Assembly: GCA_023387695.1 (NCBI GenBank)
Contig: JAEWHT010000400.1
Location: 1 to 9,372 of the forward strand
Source of the DNA: Pseudomonadota bacterium
GTDB lineage: Bacteria > Pseudomonadota > Alphaproteobacteria > Rhizobiales > Xanthobacteraceae
Reading direction: 5' to 3'
DNA length: 9,372 bases
Made by a program: the position numbers and the translations under genes. Below the pieces are notes generated by a model. That model saw only the letters and a program-made list of their open reading frames with translations, was not told the DNA's origin and searched no databases. Below are positions 1 to 5,454 of this stretch, in pieces; the first letter of the stretch is position 1; each line of letters starts with the position of its first letter.

Positions 1-25
1 ACGCGCTGTGCACGCATCGTCGTTC

Positions 26-56
26 CCCTGCTAGTCTCACGGCGTTGTGAGCAGGG
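26..56. other. Bulged hairpin, possible end of an upstream transcript
   Basis: CCCTG (26-30) and CTCAC (36-40) can pair with GTGAG (47-51) and CAGGG (52-56). This gives a 10-bp stem with a five-base bulge on the left side and a six-base loop. No T-run follows, so it is not a standard intrinsic terminator. It lies at the left edge, where the preceding gene would be expected to end outside the window. I see no convincing coding sequence in positions 1-236. Confidence 0.22.
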
Positions 57-102
57 TTCGTGGCGGCAATGGGCATTTCTCTTGTCTGGCATGAGACGGT
101 GG

Positions 103-133
103 GGAACCGTTGCAGATTGGCAACGAAAGTTCC
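103..133. promoter_or_regulatory. Extended inverted repeat upstream of the hydrolase gene
   Basis: GGAAC (103-107) plus CGTTGC (108-113) pair with GCAACG (120-125) and GTTCC (129-133). The result is 11 paired bases with only an AAA bulge (126-128) and a six-base loop. The dyad sits about 104 bp upstream of the GTG start of the hydrolase gene. It could be an operator or a structured 5' leader. The pairing is directly visible; the role is inferred, and I cannot place a promoter with confidence. Confidence 0.35.
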
Positions 134-236
134 TGGAATACCTTTGTGGACTGCTCGCGCGGCCGCATTCGCGCCAAGAGGCGCAGAACCTGCATGGGCG
201 CGGGCACGATGATGGGCAGCGCATGAGGGATGATTC

Positions 237-1196
237 GTGGCGAGATTTGTAAATGTGGCGGCGGGCCAGCTTGGCCCGATCGCGCGGAGCGAGAGCAGGG
301 GCGAGGTGGTAGAGCGCTTGATGGCGCTGATGCGCCAGGCGCACGCAAACGGCTGCGACCTGATCGTTTATCCCGAGCTGGCGCTGACCACATTCTTTCC
401 GCGCTGGTACTTCGAGGACCAGGCCGAGATCGACAGCTTTTTCGAGCGCGAGATGCCGGGCGCCGAAACGCAGGCGCTGTTCGATCTCGCCCGCACAATC
501 GGCATCGGCTTCTATCTCGGCTATGCCGAACTGACCGTCGAGGCTGGAATCATCCGGCGCTACAACACGTCGATCCTCGTCGACAAGAGCGGTGCGGTTG
601 TCGCGAAATACCGCAAGGTCCATCTGCCCGGTCATGCCGAGCATGAGCCATGGCGCAAATTCCAGCATCTGGAGAAGCGCTATTTCGAACCCGGGTCTGG
701 CTTCGGTGCCGTCGACGCCTTCGGCGGCGTGATGGGCATGGCGATCTGCAACGACCGCCGCTGGAGCGAGACCTATCGGGTGATGGGTCTGCAGGGCGTC
801 GAGATGGTGATGATTGGCTACAATACGCCGGTGCACAATCCTCCCGCGCCCGAGCATGACGATCTCTCGCTGTTCCACAATCATCTGGTGATGCAGTCGG
901 GCGCCTATCAGAATGGCACCTTCGTGGTTGGCGTCGCCAAGGCCGGCGTTGAAGAGGGCGTCGACCACATCGGCGGCAGCTGCATTATCGCGCCATCCGG
1001 CGAGATCATCGCGCGATGCACGACCAAGGGCGACGAGCTCGCGCTCGCCCGCTGCGATCTCGATCTCTGCAATTCCTACAAGCGCACGACCTTCAATTTC
1101 GACGTTCACCGCCAGCCGCAGGCGTACGGGATGATCGTCGAGCGCAAGGGCGTGACTGTTATGGCGGATGGGACGGCTGTGCGGCCGAAGGGGTGA
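237..1196 (+). CDS. N-carbamoyl-D-amino-acid hydrolase (nitrilase superfamily)
   Basis: This cytoplasmic amidohydrolase is expected to cleave N-carbamoyl-D-amino acids to the free D-amino acid, CO2 and ammonia, the last step of hydantoin degradation. The 319-aa protein follows the Agrobacterium D-carbamoylase almost end to end, as I remember that sequence (about 304 aa). Shared stretches include PELALTTFFPRW (46-57), NTSILVDKSG (110-119), KYRKVHLPGH (124-133), ICNDRRW (170-176) and HRQPQAYG near the C-terminus. The nitrilase triad is complete: Glu47, Lys127, Cys171. Here the start is GTG, supported by GAGGGA at 225-230, six bases upstream; the ATG at 230 is in another frame. No hydantoinase or racemase gene is visible, so the physiological substrate is open. 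A beta-ureidopropionase-like or other carbamoyl amidase role is less likely. Followed by a palindromic repeat, it seems to be a single-gene unit on this side. Confidence 0.9.
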   Translation: MARFVNVAAGQLGPIARSESRGEVVERLMALMRQAHANGCDLIVYPELALTTFFPRWYFEDQAEIDSFFEREMPGAETQALFDLARTIGIGFYLGYAELTVEAGIIRRYNTSILVDKSGAVVAKYRKVHLPGHAEHEPWRKFQHLEKRYFEPGSGFGAVDAFGGVMGMAICNDRRWSETYRVMGLQGVEMVMIGYNTPVHNPPAPEHDDLSLFHNHLVMQSGAYQNGTFVVGVAKAGVEEGVDHIGGSCIIAPSGEIIARCTTKGDELALARCDLDLCNSYKRTTFNFDVHRQPQAYGMIVERKGVTVMADGTAVRPKG

Positions 1197-1244
1197 TGCG
1201 CTCGCAATGACGAGTGGTGATAGCTGTGCGTCGAATCCGGCTCT

Positions 1245-1377
1245 CGTGCCCCGGACGCAGCGCAGCGCCCTTGCGGTGCGCTGCTGAGCCGGGGCCCATG
1301 TCTCCAAGCAATTGGCGTGGCCCCTGGGTCCCGGCTCTGCGCAGCAGCGTTTCACGCTGCAGCGCGTCCGGGACACG
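1245..1377. repeat. Cloverleaf-like intergenic palindromic repeat (about 133 bp)
   Basis: The outer arms at 1245-1258 and 1364-1377 are complementary with one mismatch. Three further stems lie inside: GCAGCGCA 1257-1264 with 1277-1284 (8 bp); 1286-1298 with 1325-1337 (13 positions, one G-T wobble); and 1339-1349 with 1355-1365 (one A-A mismatch, loop TTTCA). Together they fold into a four-way, cloverleaf-like figure. From memory, elements with these CCCCGGACGC / GCGTCCGGG ends are abundant between genes in Bradyrhizobium and relatives; I cannot check the copy number. It carries no gene. It may serve as a transcript end for the hydrolase or simply be a non-autonomous dispersed element. Confidence 0.75.
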
Positions 1378-1430
1378 TGCCGTTGCTTATTTGCTAAGCT
1401 CCTCCCAATCACAACCCTGTGTCTTTATTC

Positions 1431-1446
1431 GGGAACAATCGTTCCC
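1431..1446. promoter_or_regulatory. Candidate TetR operator O1 with overlapping promoter
   Basis: GGGAAC-AATC-GTTCCC is a perfect 6-bp inverted repeat with a four-base spacer, ending 12 bp before the regulator's ATG. That is the usual place for autorepression by a TetR-family protein. A -10-like TAATAT (1447-1452) follows directly. If used, it would place the transcript start within a few bases of the ATG at 1459. Operator assignment is inferred from position, symmetry and the related site at 2095-2110. Confidence 0.55.
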
Positions 1447-1458
1447 TAATATGCCGCG

Positions 1459-2079
1459 ATGCAAAAGACCGCCCGCAAAGCCGAGCCTGCCCCGAACCCC
1501 CCCGGCCGCCCCCGGGAGTTTGACATGAACACCGCGCTGGATGGCGCGATCCGGGTGTTTTGCGAGCGTGGCTATCATGCCACCTCGATCGGCGACCTCA
1601 CGGCGGCGATGCGGCTTGCGACCGGTAGCGTCTACAAGGCGTTTCGCGATAAGCACGCCGTCTTCCTCGCCGCCTTCGAACGCTACGTCGAGGTGCGGCG
1701 GGAGCAGACCCGCAGCGCGGCCGCGCGCGGTGCGAACGGCCGCGAGCGGGTGCGTCACGTGCTGTTATCCTATGTCGAGCACTCCCAGGGCAGCGAAGGG
1801 CGCCGCGGCTGCATCGTGGTCGGCAGTGCGGTCGAGCTGTCGGCCGTTGATCCCTTGATGCGTGCGCGCGTCACCGCCCAGCTCAAGACCAACGAGACCT
1901 TCATGGCCGGCCTCATTCGCGAGGGACAGGCCGACGGCTCGATTCCCCGCCATGTCGACGCCGACGATACCGCGCGGCTGATGATCTGCATGACGCAGGG
2001 CCTACGCGTCGTCGGCAAGGCGCGCCTGCCGCTCGACGGCGACCGCCTGGTCGACGTCGCGCTGAAGCTGCTTGATTGA
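1459..2079 (+). CDS. TetR/AcrR-family transcriptional regulator
   Basis: A 206-aa protein of normal TetR length, probably a dimeric repressor of itself and the adjacent transporter. The N-terminal DNA-binding domain (about 16-70) shows GRPREFD (16-22), a FCERGYHATS turn (34-43) and the recognition-helix region GSVYKAFRDK (56-65). The C-terminal ligand domain contains RRGCIVVGSAVEL, with Cys118 at a position often occupied by Cys in this subgroup, so redox or electrophile sensing is possible but unproven. Start choice: ATG 1459 keeps the GRPREFD arm but has no Shine-Dalgarno. ATG 1525 has GGGAG seven bases upstream but would delete that conserved arm, so 1459 is preferred, perhaps on a leaderless transcript. 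A palindromic operator sits just upstream, and the MFS gene starts 67 bp downstream on the same strand. The ligand is unknown. Confidence 0.88.
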   Translation: MQKTARKAEPAPNPPGRPREFDMNTALDGAIRVFCERGYHATSIGDLTAAMRLATGSVYKAFRDKHAVFLAAFERYVEVRREQTRSAAARGANGRERVRHVLLSYVEHSQGSEGRRGCIVVGSAVELSAVDPLMRARVTAQLKTNETFMAGLIREGQADGSIPRHVDADDTARLMICMTQGLRVVGKARLPLDGDRLVDVALKLLD

Positions 2080-2083
2080 AATT

Positions 2084-2113
2084 TTGTCAAATTAGGAAAT
2101 GAACGCTCCCTAT
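2084..2113 (+). promoter_or_regulatory. Candidate promoter and operator O2 of the MFS gene
   Basis: TTGTCA (2084-2089) and CCCTAT (2108-2113), 18 bp apart, form a weak promoter-like pair. Between them 2095-2110 (GGAAATGAACGCTCCC) matches operator O1 at 11 of 16 positions in the same register: GG.AA on the left and CG.TCCC on the right. A repressor here would cover the space between the -35 and -10. CTCCC (2106-2110) can alternatively pair with GGGAG (2117-2121) as a small leader hairpin. The match is seen in the sequence; function is inferred. Confidence 0.4.
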
Positions 2114-2146
2114 CGCGGGAGACGTTGAAGTGTCGGAGTATTGGGA

Positions 2147-3340
2147 ATGACGATGAATGCCACGATCGAGACTGCGCCGGAGCCGGACGCGGTCTCGCAA
2201 GGACTGACGTTCGTGCTGGCCGCGGCCTGTGGCATGGTCGCCGCCAACCTCTACTATGCGCAGCCGCTGATCGGCCCGATCAGCGCCGCGCTCGGCCTGT
2301 CGCACGCAGCCGCGGGCCTGATCGTGACCATGACGCAGATCGGCTACGGCACGGGCTTGCTGTTCATCGTGCCACTCGGCGATCTCGTCGAAAACCGCAC
2401 GCTGATTTGCAGCGTCATCGCGCTCGGTGCAGCGTCACTGCTCGCGGCCGGGTTGGCGACCCACGCGCTGCCGTTCCTGGTCTCGGCGCTGTTCATCGGG
2501 CTCGGCTCGGTCGCGGTGCAGATCATCATTCCCTATGCCGCGCACCTCGCACCGGAAGCCATTCGCGGCCGCGTCGTCGGCAACGTTTCGACCGGGTTGA
2601 TGCTCGGCATCATGCTGGCACGGCCGGTGTCGAGCTTCGTCACCGCGATGCTGTCGTGGCACGCGGTGTTCTTCTGCTCGGCCGCACTGATGATCGCGCT
2701 CATAATCGTGCTTCGCCTCACGCTGCCGAAGCGCAAGCCGGTGGCACGGATGCATTACGGCGAATTGCTGCTGTCGATGCCGCATCTGGTGCGCACGATG
2801 CCGCTGCTCCGGCGCCGCGCGCTCTACCAGGCGGGCCTGTTCGGCGCCTTTGCCCTCTTCTGGACGGTGGTGCCGCTCCAGCTGGCGGCGCAATTCGGCC
2901 TCACCCAGGGCGGCATCGCGCTATTTGCGCTTGCCGGCGTCTCCGGCGTGTTCGCGGCGCCGATCGCAGGACGGCTGGCCGATAGCGGCCACAGTCGTAT
3001 CGCCACCATCGCCGCGATGCTGTTCGTCGCCCTGGGCTTCCTGGTGACGCATGTCGGTGCGGCCGGTTCGATGCTCAACCTTGCCTGCCTCGTGGTGGCC
3101 GCGATCGCGATCGATTTCGGCGTCCAGGGCAACGTCGTGCTGGGCTTCCGTGCCATCTTCGTGCTCGGGCACGAGCACCGCAGCCGCCTCAACGGCCTCT
3201 ACATGGCGACGTTCTTCTCCGCAGGTGCCGCCGGATCTGCACTCGGCGTCTGGGCGTTCGCGCAGGGCGGCTGGACGCTGGCCTCGGCCATTGGCCTTGC
3301 ACTGCCCATCGCCAGCCTGCTCTACGCGGCAACCGAATAG
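2147..3340 (+). CDS. Major facilitator superfamily (MFS) efflux-type transporter
   Basis: A 397-aa inner-membrane protein with about 12 hydrophobic helices, the standard MFS size. It most resembles the drug/sugar efflux branch with the NLYYAQP signature in the first helix (34-40). The loop 2-3 motif is degenerate (PLGDLVENRTL, about 76-86), and the equivalent in the second half is IAGRLADSGHSR (about 273-284). A basic cytoplasmic linker (LPKRKPVAR) separates the halves. Start choice: ATG 2147 has GGAG at 2135-2138, eight bases away. ATG 2153 is possible, and the in-frame TTG at 2141 is unnecessary. The preceding TetR gene suggests substrate-inducible export of a small toxic compound or metabolite; the substrate cannot be read from sequence. 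I see no clear intrinsic terminator in the 139 bp after the stop. Confidence 0.87.
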   Translation: MTMNATIETAPEPDAVSQGLTFVLAAACGMVAANLYYAQPLIGPISAALGLSHAAAGLIVTMTQIGYGTGLLFIVPLGDLVENRTLICSVIALGAASLLAAGLATHALPFLVSALFIGLGSVAVQIIIPYAAHLAPEAIRGRVVGNVSTGLMLGIMLARPVSSFVTAMLSWHAVFFCSAALMIALIIVLRLTLPKRKPVARMHYGELLLSMPHLVRTMPLLRRRALYQAGLFGAFALFWTVVPLQLAAQFGLTQGGIALFALAGVSGVFAAPIAGRLADSGHSRIATIAAMLFVALGFLVTHVGAAGSMLNLACLVVAAIAIDFGVQGNVVLGFRAIFVLGHEHRSRLNGLYMATFFSAGAAGSALGVWAFAQGGWTLASAIGLALPIASLLYAATE

Positions 3341-3479
3341 CGGTACGATTGTGTTGTTGTAGCCGTTTACCAGCCTTGGAACGGGCAGGCCGGATGGCGC
3401 GATTTCCGTCTCGCGGATTCCTTGCCGCTGTAGTACTTTGGTCGCAAGCGGCCTGGTTAACGGCGGCAGGGGAGGCCCT

Positions 3480-3899
3480 ATGAGGCGTGCGGGACTTGTT
3501 GGCGTACCGCGAGTACGGCCATGGTCGTGGCAGGCGTTTCTGCTCGGATTTGTCGTCGTCGCAGCGTCGGCTGCGCTTCAAGGCATTTGCGTCGCGTTCG
3601 GCGCAAAGCTGTATTTCGCGGCGTTCGTGCCCGGCATCTTCGTCGTCGGCATTCTCGCCGGTGCGCCCGCGGCGGCGTTTGCCGCGATGCTCACCATTCC
3701 GGTGGTGTGGTGGGCTTTCATGCCGCCATTCTTCGAGATCGCGCCGCTGACGACAGCCGACGCCGATTCCATCAATCTGTTCTTCCTGCTTGCGGTGCTG
3801 CTGATCGGCCTCGCCGACCTCTGCCGCGTGACCATGATGATTAATCGCCGCGGCGGATTGAAATCGACAGGCGAGCGCACGGCTGCCAATTCGCAGTAG
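3480..3899 (+). CDS. Standalone DUF4118-like four-helix membrane protein
   Basis: A 139-aa protein consisting almost only of four hydrophobic segments, about 18-40, 45-60, 64-80 and 96-114. The pattern is that of the DUF4118 membrane module of KdpD-type sensor kinases: YFAAFVPGIFVVGILAG, then aromatic-proline WWAFMPPFFEI (77-87), a polar TTADADS turn, then a final helix. No kinase, PAS or GAF domain follows; the protein ends in a short basic tail (INRRGGLKS). Start choice: ATG 3480 has a very strong Shine-Dalgarno, AGGGGAGG at 3469-3475. An in-frame TTG at 3438 would add 14 residues without support. It could be a partner for a kinase encoded elsewhere or a remnant of one. The function is unknown and the family call is by pattern only. 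Confidence 0.75.
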   Translation: MRRAGLVGVPRVRPWSWQAFLLGFVVVAASAALQGICVAFGAKLYFAAFVPGIFVVGILAGAPAAAFAAMLTIPVVWWAFMPPFFEIAPLTTADADSINLFFLLAVLLIGLADLCRVTMMINRRGGLKSTGERTAANSQ

Positions 3900-3903
3900 C
3901 CCG

Positions 3904-3924
3904 GCGCGCGCGTTGCGCGCGTGC
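3904..3924. terminator. Strong GC hairpin after the DUF4118-like gene
   Basis: Alternating GC bases at 3904-3912 pair with 3916-3924 to give a nine-pair stem (one G-T wobble) around the loop TTG, five bases after the stop codon. No T-run follows, so termination would be non-canonical. mRNA 3'-end protection is an equally good reading. Confidence 0.4.
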
Positions 3925-3994
3925 AACAGTCCGGCAACCATCGGCGCGCTCAGATCACGCCGCTAACTTTTCAAAAAAGATTTGGCGGCAATTT

Positions 3995-4016
3995 CTCCCG
4001 CGGGAATACGTGGGAG
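3995..4016 (+). promoter_or_regulatory. Leader hairpin that can mask the SD of the 65-aa gene
   Basis: CTCCC (3995-3999) is exactly complementary to GGGAG (4012-4016), the Shine-Dalgarno of the small gene starting at 4025. The same CTCCC also lies in the perfect palindrome TCCCGCGGGA (3996-4005), so the two foldings exclude each other. This is the layout of a simple translational switch. Five-base complementarity is modest in GC-rich DNA, so chance is a serious alternative. Confidence 0.28.
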
Positions 4017-4024
4017 TTTTCGAC

Positions 4025-4222
4025 ATGAACGGACACGCCATCTTCGAGAACGTGCGCCGCTATCGCGGGATCGCATCGCTCTACCGCCAGACCGCGGCGT
4101 TTCGGCCCGGCCAGCGCTGGTCGCTGCTGGAGCAGGCCAGCGAGTGGGAAGCCCGTGCGCTGTCCGAGCTGGAAGCCTATTTCGCAGCTAGCGCCGATTA
4201 CGCTGCTCCGCTCGCCGCCTAG
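4025..4222 (+). CDS. Small conserved-type hypothetical protein, 65 aa
   Basis: I do not recognise a named family. The protein is soluble-looking, with no signal peptide or membrane helix. It is rich in Arg, Glu and aromatic residues and probably mostly helical: VRRYRGIASLYRQTAAF (10-26), a GQRW turn (29-32), then the amphipathic helix LLEQASEWEARALSELEAYF (34-53). The tail is Ala-rich. The ATG at 4025 is supported by GGGAG at 4012-4016, eight bases upstream. The in-frame GTG at 4010 overlaps this SD and is unlikely. It is flanked by other small genes and lies upstream of the 3' end of convergent cbbR. Good ribosome-site spacing and regular codon use make it a credible gene; its function is unknown. 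Confidence 0.65.
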   Translation: MNGHAIFENVRRYRGIASLYRQTAAFRPGQRWSLLEQASEWEARALSELEAYFAASADYAAPLAA

Positions 4223-4252
4223 ACATTAACCATCACGACGGCGGGGCGCGTA

Positions 4253-4345
4253 GTGACCACCTTCAATCGCATCTTCACGACAGAGCGTCTGCTCCAGATC
4301 ATCGTCATCCTGGCAGCGACCGTCGCAATGAAGCTGATGGGCTGA
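4253..4345 (+). CDS. Possible 30-aa single-helix membrane peptide
   Basis: A GTG-started frame encodes 30 residues: a short polar N-terminus (TTFNRIFTTER), then the hydrophobic helix LLQIIVILAATVAMKLMG up to the stop. This is the form of small bacterial membrane proteins. It lies in the same frame as the 65-aa gene; only the TAG at 4220-4222 and ten further sense codons separate them. The upstream GC-rich GGCGGGGCG is a poor Shine-Dalgarno, and no ATG is available. The stop codon lies inside a small palindrome (4339-4349), 11 bp from the end of convergent cbbR. The hydrophobic run is hard to dismiss, but translation is unproven. Confidence 0.4.
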   Translation: MTTFNRIFTTERLLQIIVILAATVAMKLMG

Positions 4346-4356
4346 GCCCGACTACG

Positions 4357-5334
4357 CTATCGCTCGCCGAAATCGGGCACTTCCGGCAGATAGTTCGCGC
4401 CTTCCGATCCCAGAAAATCGAACATCGCCTGCGCTGGCGGCAGCAGCACTTTGTCGCTGCGGCGGATCACGTACCATTGCCGGACAATCGGCAGGCCGGC
4501 GACATCGAGCACGATCAGGCGACCTTCGGCGAGCTCATGCGCCACCGTGTGCGCCGAGATGAAGGCGATGCCGAGGCCTGCGATCACGGCCTGCTTGATG
4601 GTCTCGTTGCTGCTCATTTCCATGCCGATGATCGGTTCGAGATCGGACTTCTGGAACATCCCTTCCATCAGCGTGCGCGTACCCGAGCCGGGCTCGCGGG
4701 TCAGGAAGGTCTCGTGCACGAGATCGGTCAGGCTGAGGCCTGAATCCTTCTCCAGCCAGTGTCCCTTGCGCGCGACGATGACGTGCGGATTGCGTCCAAG
4801 CTGGCGCACGTCGACGCTGACGTCGGCCGGCGGCCGGCCCATCACGGCGAAATCGAGATCGTAGCCGTGCATGGCCTCACGGATATCCTCGCGGTTGCCG
4901 ATGGTGAGCTTGATCTCGATCCTCGGCGAGCGCTTGGAAAATGCCGCGATCGCGTGCGGCACGAAATATTTCGCGGTCGAGACCGCGCCGATATGCACCG
5001 TGCCGCCCGTCTTGCCCGCAAGCAGATCGAGCGCGCCCTGGCAGTCCGTGATCGCCGCTTCGACGCGCACAGCGAGTGCCAGCACCTCTCGTCCCGCTTC
5101 CGTCAGCAGCATGCCGTCGCCGGTCCGCTGCACCAGGGGCAATCCCGCAAGGTCCTGAAGCTGCCGGAGCTGCTGCGTCACGGCCGGCTGTGTCAGCCCG
5201 AGTTGGGTCGAGGCCGCCGTCACGCTGCCCTTGGCCGAGAGCGCCGCAAGCGAACGCAGCTGCCGGATCGTCAGATGCCGGAGCTGGGTCGCCGGATGGC
5301 CGGATCCATTATAAGGAATTTCTTTGGCACTCAT
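4357..5334 (-). CDS. cbbR: LysR-type regulator of the CBB operon, CbbR
   Basis: A 325-aa LysR-type regulator transcribed away from cbbF, the classic position of CbbR, which activates Calvin-cycle operons in response to metabolites such as RuBP or NADPH. The N-terminal winged helix-turn-helix spans about 18-82: LTIRQLRSLAALS, then SVTAASTQLGLTQPAVTQQL as the HTH, then LTEAGREV. The effector domain contains VHIGAVSTAKYFVPHAI (113-129), REPGSGTR (213-220) and SNETIKQAVIAGLGIAFIS (242-260), all typical of CbbR. ATG 5334 is the only usable start: no other ATG or GTG occurs before the HTH. An AAGGA lies 15 bases upstream, rather far for a ribosome site. One arm of an inverted repeat lies within codons 5-8, so autoregulation by binding over its own start region is likely. 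Confidence 0.93.
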   Translation of the reverse strand: MSAKEIPYNGSGHPATQLRHLTIRQLRSLAALSAKGSVTAASTQLGLTQPAVTQQLRQLQDLAGLPLVQRTGDGMLLTEAGREVLALAVRVEAAITDCQGALDLLAGKTGGTVHIGAVSTAKYFVPHAIAAFSKRSPRIEIKLTIGNREDIREAMHGYDLDFAVMGRPPADVSVDVRQLGRNPHVIVARKGHWLEKDSGLSLTDLVHETFLTREPGSGTRTLMEGMFQKSDLEPIIGMEMSSNETIKQAVIAGLGIAFISAHTVAHELAEGRLIVLDVAGLPIVRQWYVIRRSDKVLLPPAQAMFDFLGSEGANYLPEVPDFGER

Positions 5335-5356
5335 TATGAATAGAAATTTTCCTTAT
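5311..5356. promoter_or_regulatory. AT-rich inverted repeat, candidate CbbR binding region
   Basis: ATAAGGAATTTC (5311-5322) is repeated in inverted orientation as GAAATTTTCCTTAT (5343-5356), with two extra bases in the right arm. The arm centres are about 33 bp apart, near three helical turns, suiting a LysR-type dimer pair. The sequence is strikingly AT-rich for this genome. The left arm is within the cbbR coding start; the right arm is about 99 bp before cbbF. LysR regulators normally bind such divergent regions. I could not fit a specific published CbbR half-site consensus, so assignment rests on position and symmetry. Confidence 0.55.
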
Positions 5357-5454
5357 TAAGCCTGCCCTGTCAATCTCAACGTGTTGGGACCGACCGCTAC
5401 CTGCCTCCACCACCGGAGGGAACTGGATGCGGCGCCCACAGGGGATGGACGCAG

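Noticed and set aside
1..252. An open plus-strand frame running in from the left edge to a TAA at 250-252
   Set aside because: Its composition (many Arg, Trp, Cys, Gln) is unlike neighbouring proteins, it overlaps the hydrolase start, and it contains the two dyads. It is probably chance absence of stops.
1245..1377. CRISPR or tRNA-like reading of the cloverleaf repeat
   Set aside because: There are no regularly spaced direct repeats, and the arm lengths, lack of T-loop bases and 133-bp size do not fit a tRNA.
2125..2985. A 286-codon plus-strand frame overlapping the MFS gene
   Set aside because: The product is Arg/Ala/Gly-rich and lacks the hydrophobic helices that the other frame shows clearly; it is a frame shadow.
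3378..3403. A possible EcfG-type stress promoter: GGAAC, 17 bases, then CGAT, upstream of the DUF4118-like gene
   Set aside because: The -10 element deviates from the expected CGTT and a five-base match occurs easily by chance. It is worth only a genome-wide promoter comparison.
3189..3941. A 250-codon open frame on the minus strand
   Set aside because: It spans the end of the MFS gene, the intergenic gap and the DUF4118-like gene on the opposite strand. The product is low-complexity, rich in Arg, Gly, His and Ala, with no domain.
4759..5343. A 194-codon plus-strand frame opposite cbbR
   Set aside because: Antisense shadow of a clear LysR regulator; the product is Arg/His-rich without a domain.
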